In this document: in pieces, positions 39,147-49,960 of the stretch | How the letters are laid out: each line of letters begins with the position of its first letter | How positions within the stretch are numbered: the first letter of the stretch is position 1 | Assembly: GCA_039621445.1 (NCBI GenBank) | Contig: CP154954.1 | Coordinates: 28,208,635-28,272,634, forward strand | Length of the DNA: 64,000 bases | Source: Euglena gracilis | Lineage: Eukaryota; Euglenida; Euglenophyceae; Euglenales | Direction of reading: 5' to 3' | Notes under the pieces: model-generated | Seen by the model: the letters and a program-made list of their open reading frames with translations, nothing else | What the model was told of the DNA's origin: nothing | Databases searched by the model: none | Made by a program: the position numbers and the translations under genes

Positions 39147-40365
39147 GGGTGATTTTGGAACACATGGGGGTGCCCCCCCCCCGAAGCCACCACAGACCAA
39201 GTGGCTGACGCTTTAATTCAATTATTCCAATTTTCCAAGGCCCAAGCCCGTAATGCCTACAGTGCTATGCTTTTGATTCCTGGGTTTGGTGGGCTGACAT
39301 TCCACACTCTGTTAATCCCCTACCAGAGGCTATGGAACCAAAACCTGGAGAAGTATGGGGCATTTTGGGACCCCCTCCCAATCCTCCTGGTGCTAGCAAA
39401 GGCGCCCATGCCCACTGATATTTGTACATTGCGTACACAACTGATTTTTTGCTCACGAATCCTCTGTTTATACCGATCCTCAGACTTATCGCAAGTCAAA
39501 CGAACCACCAGTGTGTTGGGTAGGGCACCCTACATCAAGATTAAGCGTAAAGGACAGAAATTCCATAAGTGGGAAAGGGTTGTGTCCATTCCGCAATGTC
39601 CCCAAATAAGCCCCTTTCATTTAATGATGAGTTATGTGGCTTCCACACGTTTATTTGTCAGACCTGGGGGCCCCCTCCAGATTTCATTAAAACCCCCCTT
39701 CAGGGCCATGAGTGCTGACACCATTGCTTCCATCACAAAAGACTTTTTGGCCAAACATGGGGTACCCCCCCAGGTGTGGGGGGCCCACTCCACCAGAGGG
39801 GCAGGGGTTGGTTTACTCAAAAAATAGGGCCTTTCTGCCCAAGAAGTTTTTGAAATTGGTCAGTGGAGGGGGGTGGAGGCTTTTACAGCCCACTATCAAC
39901 GACTTGGTGCCCAAGGTGCCCTGGAAAATGCCCTGGCCCCCCTAATTTCAGTGCACAATCTGGCCTCACAAGGGCAAAGTGCGGAGCCCGAGGTGTCTCG
40001 AACTCCCTCGAGGAAAACCGACAAGGGAGCAAGGGACACCGAGGGCGAAGCACAAAGACCTTGTGAGCCCGACCCCCCCACCCGTAAAAGAAAATTTGTG
40101 TTCAAAAGCCCTCGGTCAGAGAGTGGGGGCCGGGGCGGAGAGGGGGGGGACACCCCCCAGGGGCAAGAAGTCACGTCGCCCAGTCGGAGCAGCATCGTCA
40201 GCCAAGTCCGGCGAGGCGGCACTAAGCGGGACCTCCTAACCCAGCGCAACGAGCAATCCAAACAGCACCGCCGGCGAGCAAGGCATGGCCTCACATGGTC
40301 TTTGTGCTTCGCCCTCGGTGTCCATTCCTCCCTTGTCGGTTTTCCTCGAGGGAGTACGAGTGTGC

Positions 40366-40868
40366 CCGGCTGTTTTGCTTGTTCCCTTTACCCAAATAAT
40401 TTTTGACATCACGAGCAGTCCAAAGCACCCCTCCCTGCAACTCCGAGGTCTCCCCCCCAACCTGATGTGCCAGCAAAGGTATGACGGCTCGGTGAAATGA
40501 AGGTGGACCCCGCCTGGCGGGCTGGCGACGACCGGGCGCGGCTGCTGAGCTCTGATCTTTGGAAGGAAAAGCAGTCTTACTGCCGCGGGTGGGCAAGGAG
40601 ATTTTCCCCCCCAAACCCACTGATAAAAAACTGTGCAGTGAAGCCGATGGCGTCGGAAATTGTTGGCCAATGTTTTTCCTGCACATTCCTACATTCCTGT
40701 GGCTCATTTCCTTCACAAAGCCGATTTCCCTTGAATTACAGGGGAACCAACCGCCCCTGGGGTCTGTGGAACCCATTTTTGCACAAAGTCGGCGGGCAGG
40801 AACATTTTGCCACGTTTGCACACCCCAGGATTCCAAAATGATGTCGATGCAGAACATAAAACCAAAAG
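40366..40868. other. Flank of DIRS copy 2, unclear
   Basis: Several open stretches (for example GKAVLLPRVGKEIFPPKPTD at about 40562-40620, and GNQPPLGSVEPIFAQSRRAG after a TTACAG at 40741) look partly coding. I cannot join them by phase. They may be upstream exons of the segment that follows. Confidence 0.25.
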
Positions 40869-41117
40869 TTCCAAATCGCCACAAGAGAGCGCTCAGATGT
40901 CAGCAACAAACTCACCCAAACGCTTTCGGAACTGTGCCACGCGCTCGGGGCTATCGGAGTGGCTGAGTTTGGCTTTGATGTCGGGGTGGTTCGGAGTTGG
41001 TTGAGGGATTGGTCTTTGACGGTGGTCAGCTTCACACGTGAAGCCCCAGACGATGAAGAAATTCCCATCCCTCAGTTATCAAACCGCTGGATCTCAAGAA
41101 TTCTTGGCACTCAATGA
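40869..41117 (+). CDS. Unrecognised terminal exon, 82 residues
   Basis: An open stretch after CAAAAG with a TGA at 41115-41117. It contains SNKLTQTLSELCHALGAIGV, then AEFGFDVGVVRSWLRDWSLT and EAPDDEEIPIPQLSNRW. The amphipathic, acid-rich composition looks like a real protein end. It has no internal ATG start, so it must be a downstream exon. A CAGGGCGGTCC-family transposon follows within about 20-30 bases. Confidence 0.45.
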   Translation, partial: FQIATRERSDVSNKLTQTLSELCHALGAIGVAEFGFDVGVVRSWLRDWSLTVVSFTREAPDDEEIPIPQLSNRWISRILGTQ

Positions 41118-41129
41118 AAATATACAGGA

Positions 41130-41373
41130 AAATGGGCAAAGAAATCTGGCATTCTTCGGTGAGAACAGGTCGACATCAGAGAAAAAAACTGATTCTTGTC
41201 ATCCTTGGACCATCGCCCATCCACCCAAATCATAAAAGTGTGTTTTTTGGACTTTTCAATTTTGGACCCCGTTTAAGTCCCAGTCCGGCCCTTGGTCGGC
41301 CCTTTGGCCGAAAGGGGGGCGGTCCTTAAGAAAATAAAAAAAAAACTTTCCTGTCCCTTAAGGACCGCCCTGC
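41130..41373. mobile_element. CAGGGCGGTCC-family MITE copy
   Basis: It contains the core (CCTTGGACCATCGCCCATCC, CCCCGTTTAAGTCCCAGTCC) and the right end TTAAGGACCGCCCTG. The left end is eroded. Confidence 0.55.
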
Positions 41374-41439
41374 CGGGAACCCCACCAAAAAGATGAAAAT
41401 CTTTCCAAAACCAACTCTAAATAATAAAAAAAACCCTGC

Positions 41440-41600
41440 AAATTGACCACCGGCTCTGCATCCAGGTTCGCAAAGCGCTTCATGTGGGCAATGACTTCAC
41501 ATGCCCTCCGCCAGTCACCAGTGCGGTGGCAAATCTCCCAGGCCAGGTCAAAGGTGGCCCCCGACGGCTCAAGTCCGGAGTTCACGAACTCTTCCCACAC
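41440..41600 (-). CDS. PPR gene exon
   Basis: The acceptor is GGTGGCAG. It encodes VWEEFVNSGLEPSGATFDLA, WEICHRTGDWRRACEVIAHM, KRFANLDAEP. The 3' border is uncertain: GT at 41452 or 41449, or read-through to a stop further on. Confidence 0.6.
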
Positions 41601-44436
41601 CTGCCACCCGTCAAACAACCACCACCATTCCATCGAATTGTCCAAAAAAAACGCCGACTACATCGCTGGCTGCACTCAACAATGCCAACAATTCATTGCC
41701 ATTGTTGCAAACGAAACAGCAAGCCAATCTTTCCAAACACAGATCCGGCCACAACACTCAAAAAAAAGAATAGGAAACGATGGTGTTTTGGGGGGAGAAC
41801 TGTCCCAAAAATAACCCGTAGGGATATCATTTGGGGGGGGGGTGATTTAATCTGCCATGGGTTTCTGTAAAAATATGAATACCGTACACTCAGTCCAAAA
41901 GGTTTTAGGTTAAACTTTTTGAAAGAATGAGACCAACTAACAGCAACTATCTTTGAAATTTTTCAAAAGCGATATGCTTGGACGGTGCAGCTACACATTA
42001 CAGGTGACAATGCAGCAACAAAATACGCCGTATCAACGGCCATAAAATGCACCAAAATCAGCACAGCGTGCAACATTGGCAGAAAACGCAAAACAAACGT
42101 CTCCATGGTCAAATTCTTTCTTCCAGGGAATCTTGATGGAGCGCAACAGGGTTGTTTAGAACTTGTTTGGAGGTCTGAAATACAAAGTCGCAGTTGAACA
42201 TCAACAAATCACATCAAAGAAAATGCCATGCATTTGCATACCTGCAAAGCCTTGGTGTACTGCCCTGACGTCAGGCACACTGCCATAAGCCCATCGTATG
42301 TTCCTGCACTTGCCACTACTCCTTCTGCAAAAACGACAATACAATGAGAAGACCAACCAGACATCCAACAGATATTTCCGCTGGTGAACCAGGGAATTTC
42401 TTAAGGACCCCCCGGGGGGGTCCTGCCGGCCAGCTGGAAAAAGTGCTAGTTGGAAAAAGGGTATGGCTGGACCCCCCCTCCAGGGGGTGGGGGTCCAAGG
42501 AGGTGGTTCGAGCCCGCTGGGACCCAAAAAACAAGGAAAACAGTTCAAATCCAGCCGGGATGCATTTTTTCAGCTAAATTTTTGAGGTGAAAAAAAGTCC
42601 CAAATATGGCCATTTTTGCCATTTTTGACCCATTTGGTCCAGCCGGGCTTCGCCAGGCTGCGAAAACTTTATTACCACTCGACCTCCTGGGGGGGGGGGT
42701 CCGCAGCCCAGCTGGGAGGTGCTGGCTGGGAAAAAAGGTGCTAGCTAGCTGGACCCCCCCGGGGGGGTAGGGGGGGTCCAGCTTAAGCAAATCCCTGTGG
42801 TGAACACATAAGAAAACAAAAAAATCCTGAACAGAAACATCTTTTATCAGACATCAAGCAGACACATCTGTTAGAACCATAACTGCACACATTAACAACC
42901 CCCATTTCGTCAGACCAGATCCAAAAACAAGCACCTCTGTGAAAAAAATGCTTTTTTTTAATCACTTCAGGCAATTTACAAAACTGGTGGAAAAAAAATA
43001 AGGTGAACACAATGTTTTCTTGGTGAGCACATCAATCCTTGAAATGGCCTAAGTCGACATGTTTCCCCAAAAGTAAAAAAATTTGTTTGACCATGTTCCT
43101 TGGATTTCGCATTAAGTGTACTGGGATGAAAATTTTTTGTTTTGAGACCGCCCTTTTTGCATTCAGCAACAGAAGAATGTGGGCCGTGCTGGAAAGATGA
43201 ATAATTCTCTGTTGGACGGGGATTTGCCACATATCCGCAATTTTCCACAATTTCCTCAATTTCCTGGAAATTTCCAACTTTCCACATTTCCCAACGTTGG
43301 GAACCCCGTCTTTTCAGAATTTCTCAGAACTTTTCAGAATCGAAACAGAACACCATTCATACAAGCGACCTTTATCCATCTCCTGTCTCAACAGGAACGC
43401 TGCTTCCCAATGATCTGGAACGAGGCTGATTGACTTGATCGCAACATTGGAGGCAGGCTGTGGCAACTGTATACCAGATGCATAAAAAAAGGTAGAAGCA
43501 AGATCCTTGATGTACTGGTCGCCCATGGGGGGCCAAATAAATGAATGAATGACTGGCTTCAAGGAGGCAAATGGTTGGGGTTGCGAAAGTTAGGAGTGTC
43601 GTTGAGGACAGGGTTAGGGTTAGGGGTTGGCTGATGGGCAATGGTCCAAGAATGCCGGAAATAAATTTTAATTTAATTAAAATTGCTTTTCCCTGAAGTC
43701 GATCCAATTTTGCCAAAATATGGCCATTTTTTGGTCGATTTTTCCTGTGCATTTTTCATTGGATGTGCAGGGAAGGGAAGTTTTTTTTTCTGTGAAGGAC
43801 CGCCCTGGGGGATAGGGATAGGGTTGGGGTTCGGATTTATGCAAGGCCAAACTCTGGCCTAATTCTGGCAAAAACCAGGCCTAATACAGGTTGCCCCCCA
43901 AAAAACTGGACTGGATATTCTCATTAAAAGGGTTTTTATTCAGACCAGCGAACGATTCCATTTGAAGTGATTGTTTGTCTGAAGTCGCCTAACACCCATA
44001 AGAAAAAAGTTTTTTTCCTTTCCAGCACCAGCCCTTGCAGCCAACCAGATTGCCCTCTCTTTTTTCGAAATTTTTGGCCCATTTAAAGATTGTCCTCGGC
44101 TCAGCTTGATTCCAAATCAGTTACATTCCTAGGTGCATCAATTTTGCATTGATTGTACTGCCATGTGTCATTTTGGATGCAAGGCTCTGAGAAAAAGGGA
44201 AAGAATCTGTGTCAGAGCAGAAAAACATGTGTAACAGGTCCCATTAACTTAAAAATCTGTGGACGAGTCATTTTCTCAAAGTGTGGGTTTTGCAACTGAC
44301 CTGCTGTGAAGAGAGCAGGGATGCCCGACCATACTGTGGCTGCTCGTGACATTCCACCCACAATGTCAATAATGGTATTGGTCAAGGTCACTTGTGTCTC
44401 TAGATGTGCAGCATAACCCGAAGATTTTGGGTCAAC
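41440..44436 (-). CDS. Pentatricopeptide-repeat protein gene, four exons seen
   Basis: Minus-strand exons at 44436-44301, 43466-43370, 42324-42242 and 41600-about 41440. The last three join in phase. The 43.4-kb exon ends with ...LLRQEMDK. The next reads EGVVASAGTYDGLMAVCLTS then GQYTKALQ. The last reads VWEEFVNSGLEPSGATFDLA, WEICHRTGDWRRACEVIAHM. These fit the PPR consensus (G-x-x-P/S-x-x-x-T-Y/F-x-x-L/A-x-x-x-C-x-x-x-G-x-x-x-x-A). PPR proteins usually bind organelle RNA. Upstream exons and the start are not identified; between the first two exons one more is needed for phase. Introns carry small transposons, including 42390-42797. Confidence 0.65.
42242..42324 (-). CDS. PPR gene exon
   Basis: The acceptor is TTTTGCAG and the donor is TTGCAG/GTATGC. 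It encodes EGVVASAGTYDGLMAVCLTS, GQYTKALQ, a nearly textbook PPR unit, and ends in phase 0. Confidence 0.65.
42390..42797. mobile_element. hAT-like MITE, TSD TGGTGAAC
   Basis: The ends are CAGGGAATTTCTTAAGG and GCTTAAGCAAATCCCTG. An exact duplication TGGTGAAC lies at 42382-42389 and 42798-42805. The body has C/G-run arms with repeated CAGCTGG(A/G)A-type segments around an AT-rich core. It is inserted in a PPR-gene intron. Confidence 0.88.
43370..43466 (-). CDS. PPR gene exon
   Basis: The acceptor is GTATACAG and the donor is ATAAAG/GTCGCT. It encodes ASNVAIKSISLVPDHWEAAF, LLRQEMDK: the second helix of a PPR. It ends in phase 1, matching the next exon. Confidence 0.55.
43620..43815. mobile_element. 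CAGGGCGGTCC-family MITE fragment
   Basis: It contains GCAATGGTCCAAGAATGCCGG, CAAAATATGGCCATTTTTTGG, GCATTTTTCATTGGATGTGC and a right end AGGACCGCCCTG at about 43796-43809. Confidence 0.5.
44301..44436 (-). CDS. PPR gene exon
   Basis: The acceptor is ATACAG and the donor is GCAG/GTCAGT. It encodes VDPKSSGYAAHLETQVTLTN followed by TIIDIVGGMSRAATVWSGIP. The helix-turn-helix pattern is compatible with a PPR, but less diagnostic than in the later exons. Confidence 0.45.
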
Positions 44437-44469
44437 CTGTATTACCTGTATTGCCTCCTTTTGGTCCGA

Positions 44470-44625
44470 CCCCAACCGTCGCAATGTGCGTTTTTTACTT
44501 TTTGATTTTGACCCCGTTCAAGCCCCAGTTCGGCCCTTGGCCGTCCCAAGGGCACAAGGGCGGTTCTTGAGAGGGGGTCCTTAAGAGAGGAAAAAACTTC
44601 CCGTCCCTTTTCGACCGCCCTGCCG
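44470..44625. mobile_element. CAGGGCGGTCC-family MITE fragment
   Basis: It contains GACCCCGTTCAAGCCCCAGTTCGG, a GGCGGTTCTTGAGAG/CTTAAGAGAGG arm and the end TCGACCGCCCTG. Confidence 0.5.
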
Positions 44626-44779
44626 ATCCCCAGACAATGACCAGGGTTGCTGGGCTCTTTGGATGAAAAACAATTCGGGGTCATGATGGAGCACAATGAG
44701 GTCGTTGGACATTGCCAGAGCTCAGTGGGAGAAAAACATACCTTTCAGACGTACAACGAGGGTTCGAGCAGGCATTCTT

Positions 44780-45690
44780 TTTTAAAAGAGTCTTAAAAAA
44801 CCTAAAAAACTGAAAAAATTTGCCAAAATGCTTTTAAAAACCTGAAAACCTGAAAACCCTAAAAAATTCGTTCTGCAAAGTTTTCGATGTGTGCGCAAAA
44901 ATGTGCGCAAAAAGAAATCTCGGGGGAAACTGCAGGGGAAAAGTTGATTTCTGGCATTGCTGGAACATGGTCTATCCACCCAAAAACTCAAAGCAATGGG
45001 TTTTTCAACTTTTTGACGTTCGACCTTGACCGACGTTGGTTCCATGCCCAGATGGCTCTTTCAATCTTTGACTGCCCTTGGAAAATAGACGCCCTAATTA
45101 AATTAAATAACCCTAACATTAAAAAGTCTTAAAAAATATTAAAATTTTTGAAAATTTTCACCTGAAAAAATAATGATAACAATGCCTAGGTTCAACTCGA
45201 GAAAATTTAGGAAAATAAAACAGAACAACAAAGAAATTAATTAATTAATTAATTAATCAATAATTTAAAAGTTAGAAATTAAAAAAGTTAGATTCAGGCA
45301 TTATTTTGTGAAGGCGCCTGAAAAACCCTTAAAACCGTTCAAACCTCAAAATTCTTTTTGCCAACCCGCCTTAAAAACCCTTAAAAAAACTTAAAAAATT
45401 CGTCCTATAAAATTTTTCGAATTTCAAACAAAAACTTGGAACATCTCGGCAAAAACAAGCCATCTCTGGGGGAAAAAATGCTTTCTGGCATCAGTGTATA
45501 TCCACTCAAAACTCAAAAAATAAGTTTTAAAACTTTTGATCTTCAACCTAGACGGACGTTGGTTCGATGCCCAGGTGGCTCTTTGACTGCCCGCCTTAAA
45601 AGTTCTTGAACTTTTCAAAGTGCCTTAAAAAACATTAAAAAACCATAAAAATTGCATTAAAACCCTGAAAAAAAATTGAGAATTTTCGCC
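44780..45690. repeat. Two copies of an AAAACCTTAAAA-rich dispersed repeat
   Basis: 44790-45100 and 45340-45660 share CTCGG-AAAA, TTTCTGGCAT-GC/GTGTA-TATCCAC, GACGTTGGTTC-ATGCCCAG-TGGCTCTTT and terminal runs of CCTTAAAAACCC. The complementary version occurs at 7083-7235, 12440-12600 and 18066-18210. Also present is a TTAA repeat (45238-45256). Confidence 0.5.
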
Positions 45691-45703
45691 TTAAAAAAAA
45701 ACT

Positions 45704-45704
45704 G

Positions 45705-45766
<62 letters not shown>
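45704..45766. repeat. (AAT)n microsatellite
   Basis: About 21 uninterrupted AAT units in an AT-rich stretch (45700-45960) without genes. Confidence 0.95.
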
Positions 45767-45768
<2 letters not shown>

Positions 45769-45999
45769 GTAGAATTACACATTATTATTCTACCATTGAT
45801 ACACATAATATTATATTCATAAATCAAATTTATAAATAAAAATGCAAATAAAAAAATATGCATAATTATAAATATACAAAATTCAAATAAATAAGCACAC
45901 AATAAATCAGAAAATATGATATATATGTTGTACAAAATAAATAAGTAATAAAGCAAAATGTGTTATTTTTCGGGCCAGGTGCAGAGGCCCTGGAGCTTG

Positions 46000-46860
46000 C
46001 ATAGGGTGATGGGCTTTATTTAAAAGGTCCAGTGATACTTTAACTCCCGATCATATTTGAGATATGTTTTGAAAAAAAAATCAGAATCCTCACCTGAAAA
46101 TGGCTGGAAAACGGTTCATTTGAAACATGCCAAAACTGGTGCAGATACCAACTTAAAATGGCCATAATTCGGGCAAGGTGTTCGGGCAAGGCATGGAGCT
46201 ACAGGAAAATAAAAATGTGGTTGGATGGGGCGTTCCAAAGACTCAGTTTTCGGTCAACAGATATTCACTTCGATTCTTTCGAAATCTTCTTTTGCCTTGG
46301 GGGATTGTTGTTTTGCATATGTGCAAAACGTGGAAAAGGTTGTATGTGTTGTTGTTCACGTGGAAACTGAAGCAATCTTTGCTGGGGAAAGGACTGAAAA
46401 ACATCCACCATTGAATTCACTGTTTCCCGAATTCATTGCCGCGGTTGACCCGTTTTTGCCAAAACTTTTGCTGAAATGTATTTGAAAAAACCATTAAAAA
46501 TACATTCTGGCAGAATCACCTCTGACCAAACAAACATGAAGCTGCAAAATCTCGGCAAATACAAACCAACTCCAGGAAAACATTTTTTCTTCGCATTCTT
46601 GGAACATTGTCTGTCCATCTAAAGCTCGAAAAGATGTGTTATTCTGTTTGACTGTGGACAAAATGATGGAAAACAAAACAGGCAGCAAGCGACTCACTCC
46701 TTTTTTATCTTGAAACAATGAGGAAAACTTTTGTTCTTCGAGGAAATGACGGAAATATTCGACTACTGGCAAACATTTGGCACAATGGGCAGTCCTTGGA
46801 CAACAAAAAAAAATCTGTGTCAGCACATTTAAGGCAAAATCTACAGAAACAATGGCCAAA
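46000..46860. other. AT-rich intergenic, one possible minus-strand exon
   Basis: 46490-46620 is another copy of the dispersed repeat seen at 44.8-45.6 kb. On the minus strand near 46769-46705, after TTTGCCAG, an open stretch VVEYFRHFLEEQKFSSLFQD ends before GTGAGT. It could be an upstream exon of the PPR gene. The rest shows nothing. Confidence 0.3.
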
Positions 46861-46869
46861 CAAATGGCA

Positions 46870-47035
46870 TATTTGGGCAGGAAGTGATTTCTGGTATCCT
46901 TGGACCATCGCCCATCCACTCAAAAGTTCAAAAATGCATTTTCCAGCTGTTTGATTTTCGACCCGGACCGGCTTTTGGCCGGCCCTCAGTCCTTGGTGGG
47001 AAAAAAACCTATCCCTTGAGCGCTGCCCTGGGCGG
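46870..47035. mobile_element. CAGGGCGGTCC-family MITE fragment
   Basis: It has GGTATCCTTGGACCATCGCCCATCC, GATTTTCGACCCGGACCGGC and the eroded right end GAGCGCTGCCCTGGGC. Confidence 0.45.
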
Positions 47036-47643
47036 GAAAAGGGCCTGCTTTTTCAAACTGAATTTTTGAGGCTTTTTGAGGGATTTGGAAAAAGGTTTTA
47101 AAGTTTTTCTGCGCGTAAGAAAACAGAAAAGCACAGCAAGCCAGAGAAAAGAAAGATAACTGGGTTTTGTCCACCCCACCTCGACGACGACATTTTAGCC
47201 AATGCCGGGTCAAAACCCTCCACACTCATTGGCATCAGAGGGATTCTGTGTGGTCGGAAACGGCGCACTTGTCTGGCGCTGGCAGCCTGGAGGAAGGAGA
47301 TTGGAAGCAGCATCTGAAAAATAATTTCAGTGCTGCTCAAGCCATGCTCAATGCAGACATTAACATGGTATTCCTAGCGTGTAGTTTGCTACAGATCAGG
47401 GGCCCAAGCTTACCAGGTAGGGCTTGCAGGGGGTGGGATGGTACGTGGTGGTGTATCAAAACCCAACCTCTGGGTATCTGGCAGTGTCAGTTCAAAAGTG
47501 TTGCTGCATCCGTCCACTCCACCGGTGGCCATTGGAATTTCAGCTCATTTGCAGATGCGAGAGGGGCCCAAAACAAAATTCTTATGCCACAAGGATGCCA
47601 AACATCGTTCCATCCCCAATGAACAGAGGAGGTGAAATGATAT

Positions 47644-48215
47644 ACGGTGCGGACAAAAACTATGGGAGACTGAAGTTGGAAAACATGATGAAAAAAATGC
47701 TTCGAATTTTTGATTTTGAAAGCAAATAATGACAGTTATGAAAAAAATCATCAAACATTTGGTGGAAATGGTAGTAGCTTTTAGTTGCAATTAAGATTCT
47801 TGGGGCAAAAAGCCAACACTTAACTCCAAAACAAAATCGTTCAAAGTTCATGTTGAAATTTGACTTCCCTCGAGCTCCCCAAAAAGACGTAAACCCCGGC
47901 GGAGTCCTTGCTCCTGGCGAGGGGCCGAATAATTTGGCGGGGGGAGGGGCAAAAAAAATGGTTGCAGTAACTTGGCACCCCCTTTTTTAAGGCAAGTTCC
48001 TTTACGACGCTGAAAAAAAGGGCCCAAATAACCTGGCGGGGGGGGACAGGGCCAAAAGTTGGTTCCAATAACCTGGCACCCCACCAGGTTATTTGGGGGG
48101 GGGGGGTTAGGAAAGGTACACCAGAACCAACCAAAAACTACGAGAAAAGAAAATTCAGTGCACTTTAGGCGGTTTCACAAAATTTTTGTCTCCCGTAATT
48201 CTTGTCCGGACTGGA
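47644..48215. mobile_element. Tc1/mariner-like MITE (eroded right end)
   Basis: The left end TACGGTGCGGACAAAAACTATGGGAGAC (from 47644) is inverted relative to GTCTCCCGTAATTCTTGTCCGGACTG (48189-48214). The TA at the right is lost. The inner part carries AATAACCTGGCGGGGGG repeats (47900-48110). Its ends resemble those of 54484-55116. Confidence 0.5.
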
Positions 48216-48845
48216 GAATGCACCCCTGATGGGTCCCGACCAGGTGTAGGTTCACAAAGGCCACCTTTGACAGGACCATGACACCTTCAAAACAGCAGGT
48301 TCCGAATTATCTCGATATGGTCCCAAAGACACACCCGAACCCTTTCCAGAGGTGCATAAAACAAAATGGCCACCAAAATATGGTACCCTGAGGACCCCAT
48401 TGTTTCCTGAAACGCCCTTTAGGGTTGTCATTTTGGGGGGTGAGCAAATCCTCCTGCCCTCTTGCCCAACGGACTTAAATACTCATGAAGATGCATTGTT
48501 TGACGCACGTAGGATAAAACAGAGCATGATGAATACCTTAGATTGAAAGACAAAAACACAACGGGTTCTGGTGAGGGAAAAGGTGTCAGATGAGTGCAGA
48601 TAACCCTATGGGGCAACTGGGAGTGGAAAAGCAGTGGAGCAACCACCTGCAGGGGAGGGCAGCATCATACCTGTCTGGTGAGTGTGTCAGCCAATTGTCT
48701 GCAAAAGGACATTTAGAAAAAATCTGTGATGAAAGACAGGTGGGGAAAACCTCGTTCAAAGATGTGCCAGAATCAAGGCATACTACCAGCTGGGGATAAA
48801 GATAAACCTCCGGGTATTCTTAGGGGCAGTTCTGGGCGGGAGAAT
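48216..48845. other. No gene seen
   Basis: Only short frames. Words such as AGGTGTAGGTTCACAAAGGCC do not recur elsewhere in the window. Confidence 0.25.
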
Positions 48846-49230
48846 GTTTCCCATCCCAACACATTCGACGAAAATGCACAAGAATGGAGTGGACATATTT
48901 TTGGCAAAAAAAGCAATATCCGTCAACGTCAAAATTTTTGTTTTTTTGCCATTCAACCCCTGGACCAGCCGTTGGCCAGCGGCCCAAGCAGGCCTTCGGT
49001 GCCGCCAAAGGAAATTTTGGCCGAAAAGTTGGTGCCCCTAGAAACAGCGACATGCCTGACGTGGGGTGGACCCCCGCCCACCAGGATGTGGAGAAGGGGG
49101 TGGTCGTCCCCCTCCCCACCCACCACCGATGGGGTTTCGGGGACTCCCGTCCAGCCCTGCCCAACGGTCCTCAAGGGGCAGTCCTCAAGGGGGAAAAAAA
49201 GCCCGTCCCTTGTGGACCGCCCACATTAGG
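48846..49230. mobile_element. CAGGGCGGTCC-family MITE with C/G-run insert
   Basis: The core (AGTGGACATATTTTTGGCAAAA, CAACCCCTGGACCAGCCG) and a right arm (GTCCCTTGTGGACCGCCCAC) surround a C/G-rich segment at 49050-49150 that may be a nested element. Confidence 0.4.
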
Positions 49231-49960
49231 ACCTCCCCCGGGGGAGCTCGGGTGTCTGACGCCTAACTAACCCCCCTCCCCGAATATAACCCCCCTTGGA
49301 AAGGAAGTGGCAAATGACGGGAAAAACACAGGGCAGTTCATAAGGTCCATTTTTCCCCTCTTGAGGAAACCCCCCCCAAAACTGGCGGGGGGAAAGCATC
49401 TGGCCTCAGCAGGGCGGTGCTGAAGGAACAGGAAAGCTTTTTTTTGATTCCCTGAGGGCGGCCTCGTCCACGAAGGGGGTCGAAGTCCACGAAGGGGTGA
49501 AAGGGTAAAAAAAATGCATTTTTTTTTGATGTGTTCGCTGGGTTGAAGCCCCAATTTGTCCAACGCGGTCAAAACCAGAGCATAAACCATCGTAGTTGGG
49601 CATCCTTCAGTCGGGCACCCAGTCGGGCATCGTTTAGGGAGAAAGTTTTGGGGTGCACACTTTTTGCAAAAGTAGGGGGAGGGGTTCATGGTGAAGCAAT
49701 TTCCATGCCATCCTTGGAGGACTCCTCACCCTGTCACAAGTCTGGTGTGGGATGACATTGCAACTTCAAAAAGCAGGCAACATTTTGCCTATGGTTTGCA
49801 TTGCCTGCAACTTCCCAAGCGTCGCAGCAGTTGTGCATATCAGACAACTCTGGTGAAACAGGTGAAAGACACCAACGGTGACCTGGCACAAATGCAACAC
49901 GTTCAGGTGAAAACACCAGCTCAACTGCAAAAAAAGTGCCAACCATTCACAATAGAATCA

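Larger units (their letters stand above)
37360..39960 (+). pseudogene. DIRS copy 2 tyrosine recombinase, split by an LTR insertion
   Basis: The N-terminal part ends at KRYQSAFALLWV (about 37470). It resumes after the inserted element with VADALIQLFQ and KAQARNAYSAMLLIPGF. Catalytic positions visible are YRSSDLSQVK (Arg), HSTRGAG (39786 onward) and, in another frame after a stop at 39827, FTAHYQRLG (Tyr). So it is inactivated twice: by insertion and by frameshift. Confidence 0.8.
34134..40365 (+). mobile_element. DIRS-like retrotransposon, copy 2 (degenerate)
   Basis: Same gene order as copy 1, opposite orientation. The left end 34134-34170 is the exact complement of 39961-39997 (37 bp). 34161-34238 is the complement of 40218-40295 (78 bp, one mismatch). 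A further inverted repeat joins 39992-40065 with 40290-40360. This layout, with outer ends complementary to an internal block after the recombinase, is the DIRS1 arrangement. Several frameshifts and an LTR-element insertion make it non-functional. Confidence 0.85.
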
